From Micromonospora sp. WMMD961 (GTDB lineage: Bacteria; Actinomycetota; Actinomycetes; Mycobacteriales; Micromonosporaceae): a stretch of DNA of 64,000 nt. Location of the stretch: the NCBI RefSeq assembly GCF_029626145.1, contig NZ_JARUBJ010000002.1, positions 6,892,501 through 6,956,500 of the forward strand. The letters are read 5' to 3'. The notes under the pieces were generated by a model. The model was given only the letters and a program-made list of their open reading frames with translations. It was not told where the DNA came from and made no database searches. The position numbers were made by a program, and so were the translations under genes. The stretch's first letter is position 1. Each line of letters begins with the position of its first letter. Shown piece by piece: positions 36,544 to 44,676 of this stretch.

Positions 36544-37514
36544 GCGGCCACCTCCCGACCTATGTCGGCCAGCACCCCGAGCAGCGACTGCGCGTCCACC
36601 GGCCGCAGCCGACCGGCGGCGATCGCCCGGTCGGCGGTACGTCGGGCCAACGCCAGGTACGCGGGGACGGATTCCGGGGCGGTGGCCGCCAGCCGGGCCA
36701 GATGCCGCTGCACGGTGCCCGCGTCGCCCCGGGAGACCGGGCCGGTCAGCGCGTCGTCGCCGAGCCGCAAGGCGTTCTCCAGCGCGGCGCGCAGCAGCGG
36801 GGCAAGCACCTTCTCCGGCCGGGCCACCCCGGCGTCGCGCAGTCGGTCGGTCGCCTCGTTCACCAGGGTCACCAGGTGGTTCGCGCCGTGCGCCAGCGCG
36901 GCGTGGTACAGCGGGCGGTCCATCTCGGCCACCCACTCGGGCACGCCACCCAGGTCGGCGACCAGCCGGGCGGCCAGCGGGCGCAACTCCGCCGGGGCGG
37001 TCACCCCGTACGAGATGCCGTCGAGCCGGGCCAAGTCGTCCGGCGTACCGGTGAAGGTCATGGCGGGGTGCAGGGCGAGCGGCCGGGCACCCACGGCGAG
37101 GGCCGGGGCCAAGACGTCCAGCCCGTGCGCTCCGGAGGTGTGCGCGACCACCTGGCCCGGGTGCAGCGCGCCCCGCTCGGCGAGGTCGGCGACCACCCCG
37201 GCCAGCGCGTCGTCCGGCACCGCGATCAGCAGCAGATCGGCGGCGGCGTGGGCCACAGCGGCGGCCGGGCGGCGGGGCACCTCGGGCAGCAGCAGGGCGA
37301 GACGGGCTCTGCTGGCCCCGGAGTCACTGGTGACGGCGGCCACACGGTGCCCGGCGGCGGCGAGCGCGGCGCCCAGCACGGCTCCGACCCGACCGGAGCC
37401 GATGACTCCGACGGTGAGCAGACGGGAGGTGGCGCGGGCGCCGGGAACGGCGCGATCCCGCGAGGTGGCGGGCCCCTGTGGGGCGGCCGGACGCGGGCGC
37501 AGCGGTGCGCTCAT
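36540..37514 (-). CDS. Rossmann-like DUF2520 dehydrogenase (pantothenate operon)
   Basis: A 324-residue protein. The N-terminal Rossmann domain has a GxGxxG loop ([17 protein letters not shown], about residue 36) and resembles pyrroline-5-carboxylate or ketopantoate reductases. The DUF2520 C-terminal helical domain follows ([20 protein letters not shown]). It is the first gene of the panC-panD operon and overlaps panC by 4 bp. That location makes it a candidate ketopantoate reductase, the pathway step for which no panE is visible here. This is inference from context. The first 30 residues are a Pro/Arg-rich extension and the exact start is uncertain. Confidence 0.82.
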   Translation of the reverse strand: MSAPLRPRPAAPQGPATSRDRAVPGARATSRLLTVGVIGSGRVGAVLGAALAAAGHRVAAVTSDSGASRARLALLLPEVPRRPAAAVAHAAADLLLIAVPDDALAGVVADLAERGALHPGQVVAHTSGAHGLDVLAPALAVGARPLALHPAMTFTGTPDDLARLDGISYGVTAPAELRPLAARLVADLGGVPEWVAEMDRPLYHAALAHGANHLVTLVNEATDRLRDAGVARPEKVLAPLLRAALENALRLGDDALTGPVSRGDAGTVQRHLARLAATAPESVPAYLALARRTADRAIAAGRLRPVDAQSLLGVLADIGREVAA

Positions 37515-37625
37515 GACGACGATCCAGTCCTCGAGAAGGGGTACCGGTCGATCGCAAGTATGCGCCCGGCCCGCCGAACCGGGACAAGCATGTGTGAAAA
37601 CCTTCACCACCGACGAGACGGCTCG

Positions 37626-38201
37626 TCAGGGCGTTTCGGTCGAGGCCGACGTAACAGCGCGTAGCTCGGTGGCCACCTCGGCGATCAGGTCGGAGAGCGG
37701 GGCGTCGCTGTCGGGCGCGATCCAGCGGGCGAATGCGACCCGGAAGACCGTGGCACCTGACTCGGTGGCCAAAGTGGCAGTGGTCTCGTCGAGGCCCTTG
37801 GCACGCAGGGCGGCGGTGACCACAGCCGCCAGCGATCCCGACTTGCGCAGTTCACGCTCCTGCAGCTCGGGGCTGCTCTCGATGATGGTCTGCCGCGCCC
37901 GGACCAGTTCGAGACGGTCCGCGAAGACCTCCTCCGCCACCCGGCGGAAGGCGGTGACGACTGCCTCGAAGGGGCCGGCGTCGGTCTCGGTCACCGCCCG
38001 GGCAAGGACCTCCTCCACGCGCCCGCTGCCGCTGAAGAGAGCCTCGCGCTTGTCGCCAAAGAGTCGGTAGAAGGTGCGCTTGTCGAGACCGGCACGGGCG
38101 GCGATGTCGGCGACCGTCGTCTGCTCGAAGCCGCGCTCGCGGAACAGCTCGAAGGCGGCCGCCTCCAGGCGGCCGCGCGCGTCTGGTTGCCAGCGAGCCA
38201 T
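37626..38201 (-). CDS. TetR-family transcriptional repressor
   Basis: A 191-residue TetR regulator. The N-terminal helix-turn-helix is clear (LEAAAFELFRERGFEQTTVA, then ARAGLDKRTFYRLFGDKREA). The C-terminal ligand domain is helical. It is divergent from an SDR-family gene; the 118-bp gap holds three 15-bp palindromes that fit TetR-type operators, the first lying 18 bp upstream of this start codon. It probably represses itself and the neighbour. No clear ribosome site precedes the ATG at 38201, so the mRNA could be leaderless or start slightly differently. Confidence 0.88.
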   Translation of the reverse strand: MARWQPDARGRLEAAAFELFRERGFEQTTVADIAARAGLDKRTFYRLFGDKREALFSGSGRVEEVLARAVTETDAGPFEAVVTAFRRVAEEVFADRLELVRARQTIIESSPELQERELRKSGSLAAVVTAALRAKGLDETTATLATESGATVFRVAFARWIAPDSDAPLSDLIAEVATELRAVTSASTETP

Positions 38202-38218
38202 CTGGCGATGGTATCCGA

Positions 38219-38296
38219 TGTCACACTGCGACATTAAATCCGTCGCCATGTCGCGGTGTGACATCGCGCGAGGTACGGTGATGTCACAAGGTGACA
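38219..38296. promoter_or_regulatory. Three TetR operator-like palindromes
   Basis: Three 15-bp sites share the pattern TGTCRC-NNN-GYGACA: TGTCACACTGCGACA (38219-38233), TGTCGCGGTGTGACA (38249-38263) and TGTCACAAGGTGACA (38282-38296). Centre-to-centre distances are 30 and 33 bp, close to three helical turns, so bound dimers would sit on nearly the same face. They fill the region between the divergent tetR and SDR starts. Confidence 0.85.
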
Positions 38297-38319
38297 TTGG
38301 CACTCACGAAGGAACCACA

Positions 38320-39228
38320 ATGCGCGTACTCGTCACGGGCGCCTCCGGCCATCTCGGCTCCGCAGTCGTCCCGAAACTGCTCTCCGCCGGCCACCAGGTC
38401 GTCGGCCTGGCCCGCTCCGACACATCCGCCACCGCCATCGAGAAGCTCGGCGCTCAGGCACACCGGGGCGACCTGTCCGACTTCGACGTGCTTCGGGAAG
38501 AGGCGTCCGCCGCCGATGGGGTCATCCACCTGGCGTTCCGCCACGACCTCATGCTCGACGGTGACCTTGCCGGTGCAGCCCAGGCCGACCTGGACGCCCT
38601 CACGGCACTCGCCGACGGCCTGGACGGTTCCGGCAAGCCCCTGGTCGGCACGAGCGGGACGGCCATGCTCGCGATGGGCGGCATCGTCGGTCGACCCGGC
38701 ACCGAACGCGACACCTTCCCGAGCGGCTACCGCATCGACGCGGAGAACCTCGTGGCCGGCCTCGCCGCCCGCGGAGTGCGCAGCTCCATCGTTCGGCTCG
38801 CGCCGACGGTGCACAGTTCGCTCGACCGCTACGGCTTCATCACTACCATCATCGCTGCCGCCCGGCGCAACGGGTACGCCGCCTACGTCGGCGACGGCAC
38901 CAACCGCTGGCCGGCCGTGCACACGCTCGACGCGGCCGAGCTCTACCGACTCGCCCTCGAAAAGGCCCCGGCCGGTACGCATCTGCACGCGGCAGCCGAC
39001 GAGGGAGTCCCCTTCCGGCAAATCGCCGAGGCCATCGGCCGCAACCTCGACATCCCGGTCCGAAGCATCAGCTCCGACGAGGCGAACGAGTACTTCGGCT
39101 TCCTCGGATCGTTCGCGCAGATCGACAATCCGACGTCGTCCGCCATCACGCGCGAGCTGCTGGGCTGGACCCCCACCCACCCCGGTCTGATCGCCGACCT
39201 GGACGAAGGGCACTACTTCCAGGCCTGA
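38320..39228 (+). CDS. NAD(P)-dependent epimerase/dehydratase-type SDR enzyme
   Basis: A 302-residue extended short-chain dehydrogenase. The cofactor loop is VTGASGHLGSAVV at the N-terminus, followed by GVIHLAFRHD; the usual YxxxK active site appears altered, with SGYRIDAENLV in the corresponding place (Tyr present, Lys replaced by Glu/Asn context). This resembles the NmrA/SDR_a5-like clade of dehydrogenase-like proteins. The ATG follows GAAGGAACC. It is probably repressed by the divergent TetR protein. Substrate unknown; catalytic competence uncertain. Confidence 0.82.
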   Translation: MRVLVTGASGHLGSAVVPKLLSAGHQVVGLARSDTSATAIEKLGAQAHRGDLSDFDVLREEASAADGVIHLAFRHDLMLDGDLAGAAQADLDALTALADGLDGSGKPLVGTSGTAMLAMGGIVGRPGTERDTFPSGYRIDAENLVAGLAARGVRSSIVRLAPTVHSSLDRYGFITTIIAAARRNGYAAYVGDGTNRWPAVHTLDAAELYRLALEKAPAGTHLHAAADEGVPFRQIAEAIGRNLDIPVRSISSDEANEYFGFLGSFAQIDNPTSSAITRELLGWTPTHPGLIADLDEGHYFQA

Positions 39229-39290
39229 ACCACGAACGGCCGCCCGGACCGTAGGGTCGGCACGGTGACGCACCTACGCGGAGTGAACTG

Positions 39291-40592
39291 ATGCCGGTCC
39301 TGTGGCGGGACGCGATGAGTCACGCGCTCTACGGGCCGGGCGGCTTCTTCGTCGCCGGCACCGGGCCGGCCGACCACTTCCGAACCAGCGTGCACGCGTC
39401 CCCAGCGTTCGCCACCGCACTGCTGCGCCTTCTCACGCAGGTCGACGCAGTCCTCGGCCACCCTGCCCGCCTCGATGTCGTGGACGTGGGCGCGGGGCGG
39501 GGGGAGCTGCTGCGGGCTCTCGTCGGGCTTGCGGTGGGGGGCGCCGTCGGGGGCGCGGTGGGGGTTTCCGGGGAGCCCGCCCGCTCCGGGCGGTCAGGCT
39601 TGATCCCTGCGCGGGCGGGCTCCCCGGAAACCCTGACTCCCACGGCCTCCGCCCGCCGGTCGCCCGACGATCCGTCGCCCGTCGCCGCCCGTCCGTCGCT
39701 CGCGGAACGAATCCACTTCACAGCAGTCGAGTACGCGGACCGCCCCGAGAACCTGCCCGAAGAGATCACCTGGACCGCAGAGATCCCCAACGAGATCAAC
39801 GGGCTGTTGCTGGCGACCGAGTGGCTGGACAACGTCCCGCTGGACGTGGCGGTGCACACCACCGAGGGCTGGCGATATGTGCTCGTCGACCCCGACAGCG
39901 GCGTGGAGACGATCGGCGAACCGGTCACCCCCGACGACCTCGACTGGCTGACGACCTGGTGGCCCAGTCCAGCGAGCCCGGCCAGCGTGGACAGCCCGGG
40001 GTTGGGGGTGACCTGGGCGGGCACGACAAGCGGAAGCGAGTCGGGTTTCCGGGCAGCCCGGCCGGCGCAGGGATCAAGCCTGACCGCCCGGAGCCGGCCG
40101 GGCTGCCCGGAAACCCCCCACGGTGACTACCTACGGGCCGAGATCGGGCGGACGAGAGACGAAGCCTGGGCACATGCGATAACAAAGATCAGCCGAGGTC
40201 TCGCGGTAGCCGTCGACTATGGGCACCTGAAGGAGGGCCGGCCCGTCGACGGGACGTTGACCGGGTACCGGGGTGGGCGGCAGGTGCCTCCGGTTCCGGA
40301 CGGGTCGAGTGACGTGACCGCGCACGTGGCCATGGACTCGGTCGCCTCCGCCGGTGCGGCGGTCGCCCGGTGTGCGTACTCCCTGGTCTCGCAGCGGGAG
40401 GCGCTGCGGGCGCTCGGGGCCGACGGCGGCCGACCGCCGCTCAGCCTGGCCGGCACCGACCCGGCCGGCTACGTGCGGGCGTTGGCCGCCGCGTCGGCGG
40501 TGGCCGAGCTGACCGACCCGGCCGGGCTCGGCGGGCACTGGTGGTTGCGCCAACCGGTCGGCATCCCACTCGGGCCGGCCGTGGCACGATGA
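39291..40592 (+). CDS. SAM-dependent methyltransferase of the MidA/NDUFAF7 family, with two palindromic insertions
   Basis: A 433-residue protein. The start [20 protein letters not shown] and the motif [16 protein letters not shown] fit the MidA/NDUFAF7 (DUF185) methyltransferase family, as do [19 protein letters not shown] and [20 protein letters not shown]. The human member NDUFAF7 dimethylates an Arg of the complex I subunit NDUFS2, and this gene is directly coupled (ATGA) to a NuoD/NDUFS2 homologue. Two stretches look inserted: residues about 90-120 and 250-277, each encoded by a palindromic repeat element (copies B and C). Both are read through in frame. The rest is of normal family character, so function is probably kept. 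Confidence 0.85.
   Translation: MPVLWRDAMSHALYGPGGFFVAGTGPADHFRTSVHASPAFATALLRLLTQVDAVLGHPARLDVVDVGAGRGELLRALVGLAVGGAVGGAVGVSGEPARSGRSGLIPARAGSPETLTPTASARRSPDDPSPVAARPSLAERIHFTAVEYADRPENLPEEITWTAEIPNEINGLLLATEWLDNVPLDVAVHTTEGWRYVLVDPDSGVETIGEPVTPDDLDWLTTWWPSPASPASVDSPGLGVTWAGTTSGSESGFRAARPAQGSSLTARSRPGCPETPHGDYLRAEIGRTRDEAWAHAITKISRGLAVAVDYGHLKEGRPVDGTLTGYRGGRQVPPVPDGSSDVTAHVAMDSVASAGAAVARCAYSLVSQREALRALGADGGRPPLSLAGTDPAGYVRALAAASAVAELTDPAGLGGHWWLRQPVGIPLGPAVAR
39562..39633. repeat. Palindromic repeat element, copy B (inside coding sequence)
   Basis: Perfect 22-bp arms at 39562-39583 and 39612-39633 plus an inner C-G pair (39584/39611), enclosing the 26-nt loop 39585-39610. The loop is the same as in copy C and differs from copy A at only three positions. 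In frame it encodes Gly/Ser/Arg/Pro-rich residues ([19 protein letters not shown]). Orientation of the loop is the same as copy A. Confidence 0.92.
40043..40116. repeat. Palindromic repeat element, copy C (inside coding sequence, inverted)
   Basis: Perfect 24-bp arms at 40043-40066 and 40093-40116 around a 26-nt loop (40067-40092) that is the exact reverse complement of the copy B loop. Arm sequences differ from copies A and B but remain fully self-complementary. It is read in frame as a Ser/Arg/Pro-rich segment ([18 protein letters not shown]). Confidence 0.92.
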
Positions 40593-41776
40593 CGGGCATG
40601 ACCACCGACGCCGGGGACCTTCGTGAACTGACCGTCGGCACCGGGGCCGGCCTGGTCGCCGGGACCGGCGGTGAGCAGCTCGGCACCGACATGGTGCTGA
40701 ACATCGGCCCGCAGCACCCCTCCACGCACGGTGTGCTGCGGCTGAAGCTGGTGCTGGACGGCGAGCGGGTGGTCGCCTGCGAACCGATCGTCGGCTACAT
40801 GCACCGGGGCGCGGAGAAGCTGTTCGAGGTGCGCGACTACCGGCAGATCATCGTGCTGGCCAACCGGCACGACTGGCTCTCGGCGTTCTCCAACGAGCTG
40901 GGCGTGGTGCTCGCCGTGGAACGCCTGATGGGCATGGAGGTGCCGGAGCGGGCCACCTGGCTGCGGATGGCCCTCGCGGAGCTGAACCGGGTGCTCAACC
41001 ACCTGATGTTCCTCGGCTCCTACCCGTTGGAGATCGGGGCGATCACGCCGATCTTCTACGCCTTCCGGGAACGGGAGACCATCCAGGCGGTGATGGAGGA
41101 GGTCTCCGGCGGCCGGATCCACTACATGTTCAACCGGGTGGGTGGCCTCAAGGAGGAGGTGCCGTACGGCTGGACCGGCCGGGCCCGCGCGGCGATCGGT
41201 GAGGTACGTCGGCGGCTACCCGACCTGGACCACCTGATCCGGCGCAACGAGATCTTCCTGGCCCGGACGGTGGGCGTGGGCGTGCTCACCGCCGCGGACG
41301 CCGCCGCGTTCGGGGCGTCCGGGCCGGTGGCCCGCGCCTCCGGGCTCGACCTGGACCTGCGCCGCGATGACCCCTACCTGGCCTACGACGAGCTGGACGT
41401 GCCGGTGGTCACCAAGACCGCCGGGGACTGCCATGCCCGATTCGAGGTGTTGCTGGACCAGGTGTACGCGTCGCTGGACCTCGCCGAGCAGTGCCTCGAC
41501 CGGGTGGACCAGCTGACCGGGCCGATCAACACCCGACTGCCGAAGGTGCTGAAGGCGCCGGAGGGGCACACCTACGCTTGGACGGAGAACCCGCTCGGCA
41601 TCAACGGCTACTACCTGGTGTCCCGGGGTGAGAAGACGCCGTGGCGGTTGAAGTTGCGCACCGCCTCGTACGCGAACGTGCAGGCGTTGGCCACCCTGCT
41701 CCCCGGCTGCCTGGTCCCGGATCTGATCGCGATTCTCGGCTCGATGTTCTTCGTCGTCGGCGACATCGACAAGTGA
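40589..41776 (+). CDS. nuoD: NADH-quinone oxidoreductase subunit D paralogue (NuoD2)
   Basis: A 395-residue homologue of the 49-kDa complex I subunit. Conserved segments are [19 protein letters not shown] (quinone-site His47), [14 protein letters not shown] (Arg73, equivalent to the methylated Arg of mammalian NDUFS2) and [16 protein letters not shown]. Oddities: where Thermus and mammalian subunits have the quinone-binding Tyr (PRMDY), this protein has NRHDW, i.e. Trp96, and the C-terminal DVDR is DIDK. No other nuo gene is in the window, so this is a stand-alone paralogue. The start overlaps the methyltransferase stop (ATGA); ATG 40598 is an alternative. Confidence 0.9.
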   Translation: MTGMTTDAGDLRELTVGTGAGLVAGTGGEQLGTDMVLNIGPQHPSTHGVLRLKLVLDGERVVACEPIVGYMHRGAEKLFEVRDYRQIIVLANRHDWLSAFSNELGVVLAVERLMGMEVPERATWLRMALAELNRVLNHLMFLGSYPLEIGAITPIFYAFRERETIQAVMEEVSGGRIHYMFNRVGGLKEEVPYGWTGRARAAIGEVRRRLPDLDHLIRRNEIFLARTVGVGVLTAADAAAFGASGPVARASGLDLDLRRDDPYLAYDELDVPVVTKTAGDCHARFEVLLDQVYASLDLAEQCLDRVDQLTGPINTRLPKVLKAPEGHTYAWTENPLGINGYYLVSRGEKTPWRLKLRTASYANVQALATLLPGCLVPDLIAILGSMFFVVGDIDK

Positions 41777-41794
41777 CCCGAACCGCGTGACCGG

Positions 41795-43354
41795 TCAGCG
41801 CCAGCGATCACCGGGCGGGGTGCCGCCGGCACGCGGTACGTCGTCCTGCGGCGGGTAGCCGTAGCGCTCGTCGACCCGGCGACGACCGGGCCGCTCCGGG
41901 GCGGGTTCCGCCTGGTGGCCGCGCTGGCGCGGTGGGCGCCACTCGTCCGGCACCGGGACGCCACCCTCGGGCAGCGCGGGCCGGCCCGCCGACTCGCCCC
42001 GCCAGCCACCGTCGCGGTCGTGCCGGCGCGCCGGCTCGTCCCAGTGGTACGCCTCGGGCTCCTCGTGACGGCGGGGCTCCTCGTGACGGACGGCCGCCCA
42101 GCGGTCGGCCATCCGGTACTCGGTGCCGCTGGCGTCAGCGTGCACCTCGGCTCTGCGTTCGCCGACCCGCAGCTCACGGCCGTTCTCGTCGTCGCGGACG
42201 GCGGCCCACCGGTCACCGGCCCGCAACTGCGACCAGTACTCACCGGTGTCGTCGGCCCGCAGCGGTGGTCCGGGTTGCGGCGCGGCGGCGTTCGTCCGGT
42301 CACGCTGCTCCGACCAACCGCGATCGTCCGGGTCGTCCCAGGAGCGCGAGGCGGGCCTCTCCGGCGTGCGGTGCGAGCGGGCCGGGCCGGGCTCGTCGGC
42401 ATGGGCGTACGCGTCGCGCGGATCGGTCCACTCCGGCTCGTCCGGGCGGCCTGTCCAGCCCGACTCGTCCGCCTCGAAGTCCGGCGTGTGCCGCTCGGCA
42501 CCCCTGCTCCACTCCTGCGCCGGCGGGGTCCACTGGCTGCCGTACCCGCCGCCGAAGCGCCCGGCTGGCTCAGGGTGCCCGCCGTCCACCACCGTGTGCC
42601 GGGTGGTGACGTGCACGGTCTCGGTGTGCCGGACGACACCGGCCGGGCGGTGTGCGGGCTCGGGACGGTCGTGCTCTCGGGGACGGGCTGAGCCGTACGC
42701 GGTGCCGGCCGACCGTTCCGCGCCGTACATCCCGGCGGCGGCCGGCGGTTCGGCGGCCTCCCGGGGGTACGCCGACTCGTCGTCGACCATCCGCTCGGAA
42801 CGACCCCGTCGGGGCGCGTCGCCCGGGCCCGCGACCCGGGCGCGGCCGGCCGGCGCGTCGCCCGGCGCCTGGACCCGGCTGCGGGCCACCGGAACGTCGT
42901 CCATGGGGGGCTCAGCGGCCGGCACCCGCGCTCGCCCGGCGCCTGCCGGCTCGCCGGCGGGGACGGCACCGGCGAGGGCGGCACCGCTGGCGTCGAGACG
43001 GCGGCGGACCGCGGCGATCCCCTCCTGAGCGCGTTGCGCCTGGTCGAGCGCCTGGTTACCACGTTGCGCGGCGGCCACGATCTCGGCGCGCAACTCCCGG
43101 CGGAGTTCCTCCATCTCGTCCAGCAGCTCGTCGGCCCGCGCCGAGGCGCCCTCCGCGTCAGGGCGCAGCGCGATGGAGAGGCCGATCAGCACCACCGCGA
43201 CGATGGCGAGCACAGCGGCGAAGCGCAGCGGGCCGTTGCCGTCGGCGACCAGCAGGATCAGTGCCGCCACCGGTGCCAGGGCCACGCCCGCCCAGAAGAG
43301 CATGGTCAGCAGCGGTGGTTGACGCCGGGCGTCAGAGGTGACCGGGGCTGGCAT
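41795..43354 (-). CDS. Membrane protein with long disordered charged tail
   Basis: A 519-residue protein of unknown family. The N-terminus has two membrane spans (LTMLFWAGVALAPVAALILL and FAAVLAIVAVVLIGLSIAL), then a coiled-coil stretch (ARADELLDEMEELRRELRAE, residues 70-110). The remaining 400 residues are low-complexity, rich in Arg, Asp, Glu, Pro, Gly and Trp, with loosely repeated pieces such as RAGDRWAAVRDDENGRELRV and RMADRWAAVRHEE. This layout suggests a membrane-tethered scaffold exposed to the cytoplasm. It converges with nuoD 18 bp away. No function can be assigned. Confidence 0.7.
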   Translation of the reverse strand: MPAPVTSDARRQPPLLTMLFWAGVALAPVAALILLVADGNGPLRFAAVLAIVAVVLIGLSIALRPDAEGASARADELLDEMEELRRELRAEIVAAAQRGNQALDQAQRAQEGIAAVRRRLDASGAALAGAVPAGEPAGAGRARVPAAEPPMDDVPVARSRVQAPGDAPAGRARVAGPGDAPRRGRSERMVDDESAYPREAAEPPAAAGMYGAERSAGTAYGSARPREHDRPEPAHRPAGVVRHTETVHVTTRHTVVDGGHPEPAGRFGGGYGSQWTPPAQEWSRGAERHTPDFEADESGWTGRPDEPEWTDPRDAYAHADEPGPARSHRTPERPASRSWDDPDDRGWSEQRDRTNAAAPQPGPPLRADDTGEYWSQLRAGDRWAAVRDDENGRELRVGERRAEVHADASGTEYRMADRWAAVRHEEPRRHEEPEAYHWDEPARRHDRDGGWRGESAGRPALPEGGVPVPDEWRPPRQRGHQAEPAPERPGRRRVDERYGYPPQDDVPRAGGTPPGDRWR

Positions 43355-43407
43355 GGATGTGCAGCCTACCGAGGAGAGCTGCCGGAGGGAACGGGGTCCC
43401 CGGACGC

Positions 43408-43444
43408 GCGGACGCCCCCGCCCGGTCGGGGCGGGGGCGTCCGC
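43408..43444 (-). terminator. Terminator downstream of the osmoprotectant transporter operon
   Basis: Perfect 16-bp arms (43408-43423 and 43429-43444; left arm GCGGACGCCCCCGCCC) with a 5-nt loop, starting about 18 bp past the binding-protein stop on the minus strand. No T tract. Confidence 0.88.
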
Positions 43445-43462
43445 AACGCCTCGGGAGAGGGC

Positions 43463-44467
43463 TCAACTGGTGGCGAACGCACCGTCCGAGGAGAAGATCA
43501 GGCCCACGCTGATCGAGCCGTCGCGCAGACCGCTCTTGGTCAGCGGCCCGCCCTGGTCCAGCGAGGAGAACCTGCCCACCGAGAGCCCGTACGTCTTCTC
43601 GAGACCCGGCTTGCAGAACGGACGCTGCTCGCACTCCGGCGGACCACCCAGCACGGTGGCGCTGCCAGAGCACTTCGCGGCGAACTCCGACAGGGTGCGC
43701 ACGCCGTACTTGTCGGCGAAGGCCTGGGTCACCGCGAAGGCGTTCTGGTCCTGCGCGGCAGCCGGGGCACCGAAGGTGATGCCCACCTTGTCGCCCTCGG
43801 CCTTGAGCGCGGTCACCGTCGTGTTGATGTCCGGCGAGGAGATCGGCTGGGCGTTGGGCCCGTTGGCCTTGGTGTTGAGGAACTCGGCCATGGTCGCCGC
43901 GTACTCCGGGACGACCTGGATCTCACCCTTCTCCAGCGCCGGCTCGTAGAGCTCCCGGTTGCCGATCTGCTGCACCTTGACCTGGTAGCCGGCGGCGGTG
44001 AGCGCGATCCGGTACAGCTCCCCCAACGTCTGGCTCTCGGCGAAGTTGCCGGCGCCCACAGTGATGTCGCCACCGGGGCCCTTGGCGATGCCCGCGGTGA
44101 GGTTGTTGGCGCTGGCGAACTCCTCGGCCGCCACCTTGGGGGTCTTGCGGTCGTCGTTGACGGCCTTGTTGAGCTGGATCAGCTTCGGGGTGTCGAGCGC
44201 CGCGGAGACCTTGTCCAGTGCGGCGATCAGCTGCGGGTTGGCGGCCTTGCTGTTGACCGCCGGGATGATGTTGTCGGAGTTCTGGAGCTTCTTGTCGTCC
44301 TGCAGAGCGATGAGCTGCTGGCCGGCGACCGGGGCGCATCCTGCGCCGGAGGCGCTGGTTGCGGGTGCGTCGGTGCCGGACGAGCCGGCGTCACCGCAGC
44401 CGGTGAGAAGTGCCGCCCCGGCGACGGCGCTGACCGCGCCGATAGCCAGACGTGTACGTGCGCGCAT
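43463..44467 (-). CDS. Osmoprotectant (glycine betaine/choline-type) ABC transporter binding lipoprotein, apparently circularly permuted
   Basis: A 334-residue lipoprotein (lipobox LLTGC). The OpuCC/OsmX-type start DITVGAGNFAESQTLGELYR lies at about residue 134, followed in normal order by GEIQVVPEYAATMAEFL and AFAVTQAFADKYGVRTLSEF, and the protein ends at VGLIFSSDGAFATS. The segment that normally forms the C-terminal part (LQDDKKLQNSDNIIPAVNSK through KVAAEEFASANNL, residues 54-123) is instead placed before the start. This is a natural circular permutation judged by eye. It binds compatible solutes outside the membrane. It is the last gene of a three-gene minus-strand run with two permeases. 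Confidence 0.85.
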   Translation of the reverse strand: MRARTRLAIGAVSAVAGAALLTGCGDAGSSGTDAPATSASGAGCAPVAGQQLIALQDDKKLQNSDNIIPAVNSKAANPQLIAALDKVSAALDTPKLIQLNKAVNDDRKTPKVAAEEFASANNLTAGIAKGPGGDITVGAGNFAESQTLGELYRIALTAAGYQVKVQQIGNRELYEPALEKGEIQVVPEYAATMAEFLNTKANGPNAQPISSPDINTTVTALKAEGDKVGITFGAPAAAQDQNAFAVTQAFADKYGVRTLSEFAAKCSGSATVLGGPPECEQRPFCKPGLEKTYGLSVGRFSSLDQGGPLTKSGLRDGSISVGLIFSSDGAFATS

Positions 44468-44676
44468 GTGCCCGCCTTCCGTGTCCCGGCGCGACCCCTT
44501 CCGGGCCGGCCGCGTGTCCGACGGGCGATCCTGACTGTCGGTCGCCCGCGAATATCCACCCAACATGGTCCGGAAGCGACCGACAACCTGAGGTGGACTT
44601 CGTCACCGCATCGTCACCGATGTGCCCACCGCCGGCGGCCAGCTCGACGCAGGGCTCACCCGGACGAGTCGGCGGG

